A model generated the notes under the pieces. The model was not told the origin of the DNA. It was given only the letters and a program-made list of their open reading frames with translations, and ran no database searches. A DNA stretch of 64,000 nucleotides, taken from Apostichopus japonicus. Lineage: Eukaryota > Echinodermata > Holothuroidea > Aspidochirotida > Stichopodidae. Below are positions 1 to 31,600 of this stretch, in pieces. Position 1 is the first letter of the stretch, and each line of letters starts with the position of its first letter. The stretch is from positions 3,933,484 to 3,997,483 of the forward strand of contig NC_092564.1 in NCBI RefSeq assembly GCF_037975245.1, read 5' to 3'. A program made the translations under genes and the position numbers.

Positions 1-2
1 AG

Positions 3-18596
<18,594 letters not shown>

Positions 18597-18890
18597 AATG
18601 AATTCATGAGCTGAAATATGTATATCTGAACATGATTTTGCCTTTCTTTATAATATTACCTAACTTTTTAAAAGAATGGCTGCATATTCATGAAAATTTT
18701 AATACATAGAATCTTGACAGCTGAGAAAACATTGCAAATGTCGGCGGGTTCTAAGGATATATCAATAAGAAGATTACAATAGGAATATATCAAAATAAAT
18801 AAATAAGTATAAATATATTTATATTTATATATATATATATAAATGAAAATCGTAATGAGTTGGAAAATCAAGAACAGTGAAAAAACTTCC

Positions 18891-18964
18891 AGCCTCCACC
18901 GGGATTCGAACCCGGGCCTCCCGTTTTGTACGCGGACACCCTAACCAACTAGGCCATGGACGCT
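18891..18964 (-). mobile_element. tRNA-derived SINE head
   Basis: On the minus strand 74 bases fold like a tRNA: acceptor halves AGCGTCC/GGAGGCT pair with one mismatch, the A box is GGCCTAGTTGGTTA, and the B box is GGTTCGAATCC. The anticodon position reads ACA, but the anticodon stem has a mismatch. A T-run follows immediately downstream, then an AT-rich tail. Stem mismatches and the adjacent tail favour a SINE head or tRNA pseudogene over a working tRNA-Cys. Confidence 0.6.
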
Positions 18965-19295
18965 GATTGTAGGCTATGTCCAGAGGTTCTAACCCGGTAA
19001 GGAAGGTCGTAGTCCCACTGTAGGCGTTTGTCACCTGTATCGAACACTACTAGTTCTGTTTTTGGTGACATATTTTGCCTTACTCTAGAGATCAAACATG
19101 ATGCTAACCAACTCGCAAATCATTTGTGATTCCTAAAGCCGGATCTCGAAAGAGATACTTTGAACAGAAAAGAAAAGAAAAAAACATAAAAGGAGCTACT
19201 TTGATATTTTGACAACCTTGGTGTGACTTGTTCGCACTCATTGGAATTGACATTGTTGAAGTCCATAGGTTTGACGTCACTTAACCCATTTCTAT

Positions 19296-19811
19296 TCATA
19301 TGTTTCTGGTTTTGTCGGCCGGGATGAGCAGTTTGGTAGATTGCTTAATCCTGCTGACGTCTTTTCTGAGTTTGTCTTGGAAATGGTTGTTGACTTTTTT
19401 GAATTTCACGGTCTCGATCATTCGGAGCAAGTCGTCCTCGAACGGCTTCAGTTCTTCGATCTGCGGTGGGCACTTCTTGCTTTTGAATCCGAAATTCTCC
19501 GAGAGGGCTGGGTGGTGCTCGTCATCATCCTCATCTTCCTCCTCGTTGTCTTTGCATGTTTTTAGGAAGAAGGAAGCTTTCCATCTCATACGTTTGATGA
19601 CGTTTTCGACTTTTTCGATGAGTTTCTTCTTGTACGTGTTGGCAGTTGGTATAGAGATGTTCTTCATGGAGTAGTTGAAGCTAACTTGGTTCGGCTGTTC
19701 CATTGTTCCATCTAATTGCAGATAGGCGAGAGTGCTCGACTGACTGGTCAGGAGCGTAGGTAAAGTTGGTTGGTTGGTTGGTTGGCGTCTATCTTGGCGC
19801 AGAGTGCTCAA
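19296..19811 (-). mobile_element. Penelope-like retroelement fragment, N-terminal part
   Basis: An open frame of 171 codons ends in a segment typical of the N-terminal region of Penelope-like elements, with a charged block, KVNNHFQDKLRKDV and the motif PADKTRN at its end. The frame stops at TGA exactly where the family normally continues with a tyrosine and the reverse transcriptase fingers. No RT or GIY-YIG domain follows, so the copy is truncated and dead. An acidic run (EEEDEDDDE) lies mid-frame. The long plus-strand frame over the same DNA is its antisense shadow. Confidence 0.7.
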
Positions 19812-19851
19812 TGTCCGGTGGACAGAGCGAAATATATATTGAGACTATTGG

Positions 19852-19910
19852 AACTAGTAGTCGTAACTCGGAGTTTCACGCGTTGAGCGATCATCAGAAA
19901 ACTGATAGCT
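19852..19910 (-). ncRNA. hammerhead ribozyme-like motif upstream of the Penelope fragment
   Basis: On the minus strand CTGATGA (19891-19897) and GAAA (19874-19877) are separated by a small hairpin CGC-UCAAC-GCG. GAAA is followed by a 3-bp stem III (ACU/AGU around CCG) and a GUU cleavage triplet ending at 19865. The bases after it pair with those preceding CTGATGA to form stem I: 8 Watson-Crick pairs, 2 wobbles and 3 mismatches over 13 positions. Type I hammerheads are known in the terminal repeats of Penelope-like elements, so the location fits. A U-U opposition at the base of stem II and the GUU triplet suggest an eroded or weak ribozyme. Confidence 0.6.
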
Positions 19911-20009
19911 TCAAGTTATGCTCCATGTATATATTGGCTCCTCGTCGGGATTACCTGGGATTATAGGGTTGTTGTTGTATTGTTTCTCTGTCGGTGTATC
20001 CTGTCGGTG

Positions 20010-20125
20010 TGTGTATATATATATATATATATATATTTACTGATTATTATTATTTGACAAAAGCAGAGAAATTATATTGAAAATCCACGTGTTCTCTAAA
20101 AGAAAATATTATTTGACAAAAGCAG
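20010..20125. repeat. AT microsatellite and short direct repeat
   Basis: An (AT)n tract at about 20013-20036 is followed by two copies of ATTATTTGACAAAAGCAG about 60 bp apart (near 20049 and 20108). No coding content. Confidence 0.75.
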
Positions 20126-21200
20126 GGAAATACGATATGGCCGGAAATATGTCCTGTACGTTGTGACATGGTGCTGACACAAAATGGCGACACATTAGTC
20201 TGCATTAGGGTATCCACCCCCCCCCCTCCCTCTCCTCTGGGCCTCAACATGGCAATCGATAGGATCTTCCTCATGCCATCAACTGCTTCCTCACTACGCC
20301 AGAGAGGATTAAATGGGATATCCTTTGCAGTTCATTGCTTGTTTTATATATGCAGTAAGAGAATATTTTAAGCCCCCTGCTTCTACATGGCAGGAGAGGG
20401 AATGTTCTCATCAAGATGAAACTATGTAATTGGACCATCCTTGACTATAGAAATTGTTTTGGTATGAATAGAGCGACGTACTCTGCTAACAGTTTTGGCA
20501 CGAGGACATCCATAACATAACCGCAACAGCTACTGATGCAAAATGTGCTGTTACCATCACGGGACAGTATCTATAACCGTGCCTAAATGGATGGGGAGGA
20601 GAGTGTGTTTCACTTGAAATATAAAGGTGTACATAAACATTTAATAGAGCAAGTGAGGAGGCACCTGACGTATATTATAGGCAAGTGGTGACATGAATGC
20701 ATTCAAAAAATTTAGAGCCTGGAGGGAGAGGGAAGAGCTGGAAAACAAGGTCTCTTCGATGTATAGTTTGTCCGTCACTATAGCGACAACATTGGGTGTT
20801 CAATAAATATATCTGATCCAACGGTACTCATCTGGATGTCAACTAAGTGGGAAATAAACAGCACAGTAATAGGATATGAAATAGGGTTTCAAATTTATTC
20901 GATGACAACATTATGAGTGGATTTTTTCTTGATCCCATATAGAAACAAAGGCAAACAACAAAAAGGAAAGACTACTTGTATATATATAGTTTAAAAAGAA
21001 TGGAAGAGATAATGACCACATACAAAACAAATGAACATCACTCAGAATGAGACAAAATAAAAACACATCAGAAATCAAATAAACCACACTAGCGGATATC
21101 AACAATATTGCGCTCAGCATATGCAGTTCCATCTACAACCGATCGTACAAAAACAGTCAAGGTGAAATTAAAGTATAGTGGAAGCAGGAATTGGAAAAGT

Positions 21201-21763
21201 CAGTGGCGGCGCCACGAACTTTTAGTTGGGGAGGCTAAGGGGGGGGGGGCTGAGCCAATTTTTTTGGTGGCTTAAAAGATTGAGTGATCGCCGTCTTGGG
21301 GGAGGGGTATAAGGGGAGGGGGTTCCCCCTCCCCTTTTGAAATTTTTCCCAATCCTGGAAAGGCCTACATGCAAAATGGTGGCATTTAGCGAGGCTTTTG
21401 TCACCTGAAAATTTCTCCAAAAATATGCATTTTTTTGTGAGTAACTTAAGTCAAATTAGAATGGAAGATACCAATTCACAATTTTCGTATCACTAAAATA
21501 TTACCTGCTGTGAAAGATCCAATTCCTTAGCTCAATTATTATATCGTGCAATTATTATATCATGCAAAATTATTATAAATCTTCATCAAAATTTCCATTG
21601 ACCATTGTAGCACTGCGTTATGGCTGACAAAATTTGGGTAGGCTATATTGTTTCAATGAGGTTTTTCTTTTTTTTTTTTGCCTATTTCAGTTGGGGGGAT
21701 AATGGGGGGGCTGACTATTTCAGTGGGGGCTAAAGCCCCCCACCCCCCTTGGCGCCGCCACTG
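21201..21763. mobile_element. hAT-like MITE (CAGTGGCGGCGCCA ends)
   Basis: Inverted termini CAGTGGCGGCGCCA at 21201 and its complement (one mismatch further in) ending at 21763, with G-rich and C-rich subterminal runs. Flanking octamers GGAAAAGT and CTCAAAGT share their last five bases, consistent with a decayed 8-bp duplication. No open transposase frame. The same end type recurs at 48945. Confidence 0.7.
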
Positions 21764-24700
21764 CTCAAAGTTAATGTGCTCTACACGAAAACTAATGGCA
21801 TTTTTTTTATTAACACGGTGTATACCGAAAGTTTCAAAGGCTGTAATATTTTAGACGACATCGACCTGATGATACAAAAGTAAACTTAACATGTCACTTT
21901 TCCAGATTTTTGTTAAGTTTGTGCTACGTTATCTCATGCTTGTATAAAGTGAAAATTTGATATGATGAGTAACATACCGCTGCAGTGTGTTTCTGTCATG
22001 ATACTTTATCTCATACTGTGATTATGTTGTATTATGGTTTGTGGTGCTGCCCATGTTGTACTGTGCTGCTATCACACTATCTTTTATATGTTACTTTGTG
22101 CTAGCCTATACATCTTACTTTACACGTAAAGGTTTCCATGTTATATATCACATAGACTAATATTTGTTTCTGTTTATGATACTCTCGCCAGTACGAGCTT
22201 CTCTGTTATGGTATGGAATATCATGTTTCTATTCTATCGGTGTTTTGTGTTATGCTTTATTGTGTTAGGCATTTAGTTTTGCTGTTCTACTTATGCTACG
22301 CGTTGTAATGTTATGTAATTGTAATGTTTATGCTTGTAAAAATGGCAAAGTTATATGTAGTATAGATTGCATTATGTAATTGTTTCACGATACTCTCACC
22401 AGTAAGAACGTCTCTATGTTATTACATGTGTTGGTATGCTTTCTTATATTCTACGGTTGTGATTTGTGATATTTGAGGTAGTAAACTGTGGTGATAACTT
22501 AAAAAATATGAGTTCACATTGTACAGCGAACCCCTGTTGTCATTTGTTGAGTTTTTTGGGCAGTTTCTTTAACCACACATCGAACCCTGAAAAACTCCTG
22601 TCAGCAATTGGAACCATTTAACTAGGTAAAACATACGTTTATGTAATTAACTTACTACAACCTTAAACCAAGACAGCATAAATTTATACTTTTTCATGAC
22701 ACATAAACGATTCATCAATAATATGAAGTGACCAAGATGCCACCTCACAAAGCTTAAAGATAGACAATAGCATTAAACATGAATGTATATATGATATAAT
22801 TCCACAAACCTACAATAAAATATCAATACTTTTATCATGCAATTAATTATATCATGTAACAATGAAATTCAAATCTGCAAATTTACAATTAAATCGTTCT
22901 ATTTGTTGGCAAACATGAACAGCAATTGGCAAATTATGGCTAACATCTACCATCAACTAGTTTCAAAGGCACATCACTGGAAGAAAAAAAGATATAAATA
23001 AACACATCAGGCTCTACATGTGAAGCAAAAAATTAAGATCTATTTCAGACGAAAACTTCAAAATATCTTTATAAAGGTGCATGAAAATGACAAAGAGCAC
23101 CAGTAGATGGTACTACAATATCTTCTGTTTATTTATAGATATAAAAGTGAAAAATACTTGTTTCATAGAATTTTACAGTCTATTGGGAAACTGGAATACA
23201 CAATCCCTCTGATTGAATGAATGTCATTATGAATATTGAGTTCTTGAATACTAATTTATACATAAATTAATTTTAACGTACATGTTTTGTATAATGGCCT
23301 GGTTTTTTATTAAAGTCAACTGTAATCACTCATAAGGAAAACTGTATAATCAGTGACATTTACATATTTCAATGCAGCATACAGTATCTAACTAATGAAA
23401 CTGCCTCCTTATACCAAATAATTGAATATTCAAGTTTACTACTTCTTTAGTACTTACTCTTAATTTTATATAATATAAAAGGCTAAAACAGCTTCATAGC
23501 CTGCCTCTTCTCTAATGGAAGGAAATTATTCTTCTTAATTAAGATTGTAAGGCACAATAAATCCCCAAACCCAACTTGAAAATATACAAGTCCCTCTGGA
23601 TTAAACTAGTAAGTATACTACTACATTCTCAATGGCTTTATATGGCTCAATGTCTTCTGACAAAAATCAGACGTTTCACCCACACATATCTTATGACAAA
23701 TTTCGATTTACGTTTATGTGCTGTGATCGAAACACTTTCAACACTGAGATGATCATAGCAAACCATACTGAAAACTGAAAGCCCCTTACTCTTTACAGCA
23801 GACTATTAGTGTGTCACAAAAAATATTAATAATAATTATAGTAATTAAATTACAGAATGCCCTTGATGGGTGAGATGACTTATTACACAAACCATTGCTT
23901 GTGCATACCGATAGAAACTTGAGGCATCTATCACACAAGCAGGGACAGAACCATGTATATACAGTATCTGGGGCAGGGAATTAAGTCCCCATAATAAAAT
24001 CAAGACAAACAACCCCCCCCCACCCCCACCCCCACACTTGGCAGAAGTAACGTTACCAAAATTCCTAGAGTACAGTACGTAAATGTATAACATATATATG
24101 CAGTACAACCTCAACAGTAAAAAATTCTACTTTTTTTTCCTTCAAATATAGCACCATTTTGCATCTTAGCAGATAGCACCCTTTTCCATTTTCTCAAAAT
24201 TTCTCAAGTGGTGGGCCACTCCTTCCCTGGTTATCACTTCATAGGACCAGTTTCATCTAGATATTCTTGTGGGTATAGAAAGTTGATTTACTCTCCGCTA
24301 CTTTACATTATCTCAGAAAAGTTTGCCTGGATGGTGTAATAATGTATCTTATGGAGTAGTAAAAATCATATAACAATTACTGGAAATATTGAGAATTTTG
24401 ATCACTTCTTTGGTATTTATATGAAACTTCAATAGTTCCTAACAGTATTCAATAGCACCAAATCTATATTGTAGCATTACAATGGATACTACATGTAGTT
24501 TAAATTGAAAGCCTGTTTTGGTAAAAACACAAGTGATGATACAGTAGTAGTTACATAAGGTTTACAAAGCATCTTCCAATAATTTTTACCAAGAGGAAAA
24601 GCTGTTACTCTTTATAGGCCATAAATATTACCCCAGAGTATGCTTGAAAGTGTAACATGTTCAAACTTCAAAAAAGATTTTACCACCCCACCTTCAAAGA

Positions 24701-25312
24701 ATTTCTCTCTCCCTCATAAGCCTTTTTGTTGTCTAAGTTAATATTTCCTATATGTCAGGGAGTAATCTAGAGGTGTTCAGAGGTTTAAGAAATTACTTTT
24801 AAGAATGTTTTATTAAATTGCTAACCAGCTATGTCAAACTGTGTCTTTACAATTGATTCCAGTCAAATTTATCCACTCATTTAATAGTTGAAGAAAGATA
24901 TTATGGTTGAAATCCCTACACAATATATCCTGATTCCCCAATTGTCTTGCTCAAGCTTGGGATGTAATTTTCACAGGGTTTAACAAGAAATAATGTTTCT
25001 TTTTAAAGCAACAAACCCTTTGATTTACATTTTTATTTTAGAATTTTTGCACATGAATGGAATTTTGATTTGTTCCAATGATTGTGAGGTTGCTGTGTTT
25101 TAAAATTGCCATCTGATTCATTATGCCATCCTGCTGAATAATAGTTGGAACATAAATTTACAATTTTAAACCATTGAGAGCCTGTCAGTAAATCATGGAT
25201 AGTTTTAGCAGTTACATAAAGTAAGACTGCCCATTGTCTTGTATAATCAACAACTCATTAAATGGCAGCCTTGTAGTACTTTGAATACAACCCACTGTCT
25301 TGCTTCTTTACT

Positions 25313-25929
25313 TTAAGAATGCTGAGGGGAAGGTTGAAGACTTGTGTTTTCTTTGGTAGTTTCAACGTTATCAAATTCATCAGTTTGCATGATGACAGTC
25401 TCATACGGGCAGCATTGTTGTAGACCGATCTTCAGACAAAGTTTGGCATACGCGCCTCTTTCCAAGTCACAGACATCATACTTCCAGCGGTAGATATCCC
25501 ACGATATCTGTTTCACGGCTGTATAAACAGATATCACAAGCACTGCCAGAAGTAAAGCAGGTGGAAAAATGAATATCAATAGAGGGCAGAGAGTCACACG
25601 ATGGAGGAAAGTTTTCTCATCGTAAAAATGAAGGAAGATGTTGTACCAAGTAAGTACTCCAAGGTAAGCATTATAAAAAACTGCACATGTAAATACCAGA
25701 GGAGAACAGCAAATTGAGAGCAGAACAATATGAGGCCCTGAGCTACCAGTGAATGCCCATCTGGATGAATGGTTTTGGACATTACTTGTCTCAGCATCGG
25801 TGTTTTCCATAGTCGACCTTGAAAGTATTGTCGAATGTTGCTTCAGACAGACGATACATTTGAGAATGATAGCTGAGACTTCATCTGTAATGTTGTAGGA
25901 CCTCGTTAAATTCTCAACGGTGAATTTTC
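25313..25929 (-). CDS. TMEM169: TMEM169-like two-span membrane protein, last coding exon
   Basis: An exon following the acceptor TTTTTCCTTCAG at 25930-25941 stays open to TAA at 25313-25315. From an ATG at 25808-25810 it gives 165 residues. The segment SGPHIVLLSICCSPLVF, then LGVLTWYNIFLHFYDEKTF, a second hydrophobic span, and LKIGLQQCCPYE match the transmembrane half of TMEM169 (family DUF/PF15052, from memory) in order and spacing. Two transmembrane helices frame a conserved TWYNIF loop; the molecular function is unknown. The frame is open for another 39 codons upstream of that ATG to the acceptor, so the true start may be in an earlier exon (vertebrate proteins are about 300 residues). I could not place that exon. 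Confidence 0.75.
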
Positions 25930-25936
25930 CTGAAGG

Positions 25937-28592
25937 AAAAAGAAAGAAACTTAGTCATCAAAAACAATATGTCTGTGCATGGACAAAGACTGACTGTAAT
26001 ATTTAATGACAAAACAGTGTTGTTGACTCTTAGTATTATTTTAAAAATTCCATGCTAAGGATATCCTACGAATGACCAAAGAAGATCAAAGGATGTCATG
26101 CAGGTCATATCAGCCTATACAACATATTGGTCAACCCATCCCCCCACCCCCACCACCCCTTAATCAAAATGCTGCATTGCAATGTTGTTAAGTGGAGTCT
26201 TCCATTGATTTTTTATGTCTGGTTGCATACTGGGGACTGGGGTTTGGTTCTGTTTCAATGATTTGGATATAACTTCATTGATCATACTTTACTGCTGAGG
26301 TGAACTCTTGTCCTTCAGATGGGGACATCAGAGTAAGTTAAAGTGCCGGTGTCAGCAGCAGGAAAGGGTGTGACAATTGAATGCATGACTTCTGTGTCTC
26401 GAAACATTCATCAAAGAGAGAAGAATTGGTATAAGCCAATGTTTATCCACGATCATTATACATGGGTTACAAATGATCTATGATTGACTTCCTAATCCTT
26501 GGGATTCACTATTAAACCAACGATGGACAAATTCAAGTTTCATGTATGTTTGAATGCAATGCACATTTACATTGGAACAATAACTATGGCACTCTTACTT
26601 ATTACCTAATCATCAACTGAATATTTGCAATTCATTGGTGCTTATGTACCCGATCGTCGGTTACATAAGGGTGCTTATTTACAAGAACTTGTCAGTTTAA
26701 TACGCGAAGGATTGGTGCCTATTTACCCAACGGTCCTGACTGTCTGATAAATAATGGGTGTTTATTTATTATAGGCTTAATATGCTTGATGTAATACAAG
26801 GCCCACAGTTGCAAGATAAAGATCTAAGGGGTGGGGTGTGCACACCTCTCCTCTTGTCAACCTCCCTCCCATACCACATGAAAAACTTAAAGTATATAGT
26901 TATTAGTCCAACATTGCATTTGATGAAGTGAATAAACAAGCATGTCATGATTATTCACCCAAGGATAAGGTAAGTACAGCAGCCACAGCTATTATTTTCT
27001 TGGTGCAGTTGGAGTCATGACAGGAAAATCATTATTCTTCAACTTTCAAGAAGAATGATTTTTTAGACTGGAAACGAAATTGCAGTGGAGAGAATAAATA
27101 ACTTGACTGTGACTACATCCGAAATAGAGAACTTTAAAAAGGCAGAGTATTCTTCAACTGTATCCCAATCTTTACCGCTGCTTTCATATGAAGGTAGGAA
27201 GCAAATAAATTGCATGAAATAAACATAACTTATGCAGTGATATTAGGAGGAAATTGGGTGGGCATTTTATAAGGTTATTTTTAACCTCCCCAAGAGCCCG
27301 ACAAGACAGGTGATAACTACAATGGGGATCAACATGCAGTAACCGTAGCCTCTAGACCCACTGTGGCCTAACGTAAGGCTTACTCCTGCCAACAACAGGG
27401 TAACGAATCATAGTGTAGGCCAGCTGGTAATACTAATTTAGTGGTAAACACAACCTTAAAACTGTACCGAAATTTGTTTGGCCTTCCGAATTTGCTTCTG
27501 AATTAGGATTCAACTTGATATTAGTCACCGAGAGAAAAACAAGTCACCGAGAGAAAAACAACCAGTTTTATGTTTTCAGTTTCCGGAAGAGAGTAAAACC
27601 CAAACGCTACAGACTACTGTACTGTCCAACGTTAGGCTAAGACTCGACTAAGATTGTGTTGCAATAAACTTTGTAAACATATCCAACCGGAAGTTAGACC
27701 TAGGTTTGAGGCTTAGCGACTGGCGTTGGACTTCTGGCTACTTTATTGCTGACTGCACTGGTAGGTCTAGACGTATTTCCATTGACTTTTGGTCGAGCCA
27801 AGTTTGTTGCTTGATAAACGAAGCCGAGCACCTTATATTCATTTTGTGTTTTTGGTCATCGTAGTGAATGGCCAATATTGGTATTTTGAAATTTGATATC
27901 AGATCCAGGGTACTTGCTTAACATTGGTGCCTTTCTAGTTGTGTACCAGTACTAGTTCCACGACAATTCCCGTTGGTTGGTTGTTGTGGCTACTGTGTGC
28001 ATATTATTATGATTTATTTATTGATTAAACTTGTGACAGAAGGGTATGCATAATATTACTACATGGTTGTTTCACATTACTATGTTACAGCAGGCTTAAC
28101 ATTATGACATAATGTGAAAGTCTCCCAAATAGAAACCTGGTCCAGTAACCCGTAAGATTGCCCAATTCTGCAGTTACACTTACAGTACAGGTTAGTCTCC
28201 CTGAAATAGGGGAATTAACTGGCTCACTTTGCTAAAGGTGTTGCATTCCACTCATTGTTGATTTATCTTTGCACAGCCATTCACACATGTGGTTATCCAT
28301 AGTCAATATGATAAACAATGATGTAGTAGTTCCAAGACTGATACATGTGTATGCAATGGATACCACTCAACCAAGACTGAGTGGGATATAAAGTTACAGT
28401 CTTGTGGTTAAATTTGCTCCATTAGTTACAAAAGCATTATCTTAATGGAGGAAAAATTTGGCTCGGGCTAATGGCTATGTTAAATCAAGCAGACATCTAC
28501 ATATAATATATTGGACAGGAAATCTTTTGGATAAATATAACTCTTAAAACTAGTTACGTATCTGACTCTAATGTTCTTTTCTTCACATTTAG
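25937..28592. promoter_or_regulatory. head-to-head intergenic region between TMEM169-like gene and CHID1
   Basis: It holds upstream exon(s) of the TMEM169-like gene and the 5' untranslated exon(s) of CHID1, whose first coding exon starts behind an acceptor (TTCTTCACATTTAG). I could not place either transcription start. A tandem 19-bp repeat AAGTCACCGAGAGAAAAAC occurs at about 27521-27560. Otherwise no element was recognised. Confidence 0.35.
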
Positions 28593-28605
28593 AGCGTTAT
28601 CAACC

Positions 28606-31600
28606 ATGAAAGCAGGAGGCAGTGTTAAATTGGCTTTAGTTTTATTTCTAATCTTTGTTTCCATGGTTGATGCTGGATCGCCACCGAAGTCAAAAGATAA
28701 GAAAGCCCAAAAAGACAATGAAAAGGTACAGATATAGACAAATGCAAGTAGGCTACAGTACGTCTATGATTCTTCAGAACAGTTCTATTACCTTGCTCAT
28801 ATTCATGAGTGCTTTTCCCCTTTCTTTCTACTGGTTCTTGGGATTGTACTGTGTGACTTAGCTTGTTTTAGAATCTAGTCTAAACTTACGTAGATGACTG
28901 GATTTAATGCCAACCTCCCTCCACGACCCAATCCTCAGCACTTTCCATTATGGAAAATTTCATTGGGAAAAGTTGCATATGCATGTGTATCAGACTATAA
29001 ATCATAATGCCCCACAATGGTTGTGTCGGTGAAAGGTCATTTGAGGTCAACAGACATACTTGTAGAAACATCACATGATATCCCTGCAAATGTCATTAAA
29101 TGGTACAATTCACATATGTGGACCTGTAGATGTGCTATAATTGATTTCCAGAGGCCCATCATAATGATGGCTCAGGTAAAAAAGGTATTTTTTGCGGAAT
29201 AAATAATGCTTTAAAAGATGTGATTATGTAGATGCTCACACCATTGAATACTATAAGCCCCTATTTTTTTTGAGGGGGGGGGTGGTGGGATGGGGAGGAG
29301 CTCTATTATGGGGGGATGGGGATGGGGGAGGGAGCAGGCAATGGTCAAGTAAGGTCAGCAGAGATGGAATATGCAAACCTCTAGAAAAATGTCTCGAATC
29401 ACCATTCCATTGGTTGAAAGCATATGACCGATTTTGATTACAAGAGGCGTATTGCTCTACAGTAGGTAGAAGTAAAATGTTGTTATGTTTCAAAATCTAT
29501 GTCTCAAGATTGCCAGCATGGACAGTTCATATCTAGCCATGCACTGTAGTTGTGTACCATTAATTTTCAGGTGATTGAGTTTAAACTACTGTACAGGTAC
29601 AGTAATCTGGGTTTCGATCATGAATAGTGGGCATGACATCGGAGGAAATGAAACAAAGTTACTTGAGATTTTACAGTGCTCCATACATTTACCATAAAAT
29701 GCTTTGTTTTTTTCATGGAGATGATGAGATATTTAACACACACTGTTCCTTTCTATCAAAGCAGGGTGTTTTTGAGAGGCTCTGGTACATACAGTATGTT
29801 AGTTTACCATTTGTCATTTCGCTTCTGACCGAGGACCTTTGTCGAGTTTATTCTTCAATAACAAATTTGTACTGCAATGAAACAAGAAGTTATTGTCTTT
29901 CCACTGGAGAAGACCATACATATTGCCCACATAATAGTCTAACTTTTACACAATCCATCCATCAAGTTATATCCGGTTTGAAATGCATTCTGGTTGTCCG
30001 ATCAGGTATTTTGTGGACTTGCTGAAATGTTTCAAATACATGTGCATTCTTTTATAATGATGTTGGGAAACAAACCTATGCCTGTGGGTTTGACAGTACA
30101 AAGAAGATTGTAACCAATAGAGCTGCATTCATAATTGTACAAATGTTTAATCTATATGGATGTTTATAAGTGCGCAGTAACATACCTCTCATGTAAATTA
30201 CATACTGTAGAATCTCACGAAGGATGTTATACCTCAACTTCTTCTTCTTCATCATACAGGAAGTGAAGCTATCCAAAAAGAGTGTCATTGAGCGAGGCCT
30301 GGTGACCGAGACTCCAAAAGCTAAGGAGGTGATTGGTGAACATGCAAACTACTGCTCTATAAACTTGGAGAAGAAACTGTTCCCCGGGGATGTCTTGGGA
30401 TACGTTACTCCGGTACGTAACTTACAAACGAACAAAATAGACAACAGTCTGACTAGTTAAAGATGCTGTAGGATTAAAAAGTGTATGAAGTAGTGGCTGG
30501 AAAGCCAGAAGAAGCATTTTCTTTAAATTAGTTTATCAATGATAACAATGACACTTACTGGGAGAAATAAGAACTATTTATAGCTCACAACTGCAGTGCA
30601 CCAGTGGTACAACTGCTTCGGCTGCAACCAGTGAGCTGACAATTTTTGAAAATTTGGTTGAATAACATATTTTTGGGGATTGCATGTTTCAAAAAAATTT
30701 TCGAAGAAGCTTTACTCCTATATTGCAAGAATGTGAGGTAAGAGACACAGAAATTGATGAGCTTGCTTACTTGACATAATTAATATTCTCAGGCATGTAA
30801 TGGACACTGTGAGAATTTATCCAAACAACATAACTAAGGTTTTAATTGACCTGAAATGTTACTAGTTTACCCTAATTTCACATTGTCTATAATGTCTACA
30901 TATATATATGAATGTTCATGCACTTTCAGTGGAATGGACACGGTTATGACGTTGCCAAAATATTTGGAGGAAAGTTCAGCGCTATATCTCCTGTCTGGCT
31001 ACAAATAATTAGGAAAGCTCCAGGGGTATTTGCCGTCAATGGAGGCCATGATATCGATAAAGGTTAGTTTCATGTTTGTATCAGAGCTATGGTTCATTTG
31101 AAGTGGCTTGCTGCAAGAATTACTGACATTTGTATAACAAGAGTCACATTTACATAACAAGAGCCTTGGCTCTTTCTAAAATGGGCCAGGCTAAGAAGGC
31201 TATGGTCTACAGCTCTACAAATTTTGGGGTAAATTTCCTTTGCAAAGTAACATGAGGCTTCCTGTATTGGGCAGACAGATTCACCCAAATGTCAAGTATA
31301 TGTATTAATGAATCGTACATTCCCCAACCACATTTTCAAGCAAAACTAAAATCCAGAAATAGGTTAGTTTGGTGGATATATCCCCACCACCACCCCCCCC
31401 CGAACCCCTCCCCCAACAAATAAAAGAAAGAAATTGTGGCCTGTTGCCTTGCACTGTCTTCTTCGGGCCAGAATGTGTATTGATAAATCTTTACTATCTA
31501 CATAACCATACCAAAGATAAGCTCATTAAGTTAAGTTTATAAAATCTGTTTGCATGTAACATACATGTGACTAATAATGTAATAATAGTATGAAAATTAT

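Larger units (their letters stand above)
18597..25312. other. intergenic region without recognised host gene
   Basis: Between the stop of the LRR receptor gene and the stop of the TMEM169-like gene. Mobile-element pieces are listed separately. An AATAAA at 18794-18799 could polyadenylate the LRR gene but is in an AT-rich repeat tail. From 21770 to 25000 the sequence is AT-rich and I see no exons. A roughly 30-bp direct repeat (GATACTCTC..CCAGTA) occurs near 22181 and 22391. The 3' UTR of the TMEM169-like gene probably occupies part of 25000-25312. Confidence 0.5.

Noticed and set aside
18891-18964. Functional tRNA-Cys gene
   Set aside because: Anticodon stem mismatch, acceptor mismatch and a SINE-like tail; the anticodon ACA is not the usual GCA.
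19300-19674. 124-codon plus-strand frame rich in Ser and Leu
   Set aside because: Antisense shadow of the Penelope frame; Ser runs mirror the acidic codons.
29251-29340. Functional G-rich element
   Set aside because: Purine-rich homopolymer tract only; similar G-runs at 36128, 38343 and 56361 look like slippage tracts or assembly-sensitive sites.
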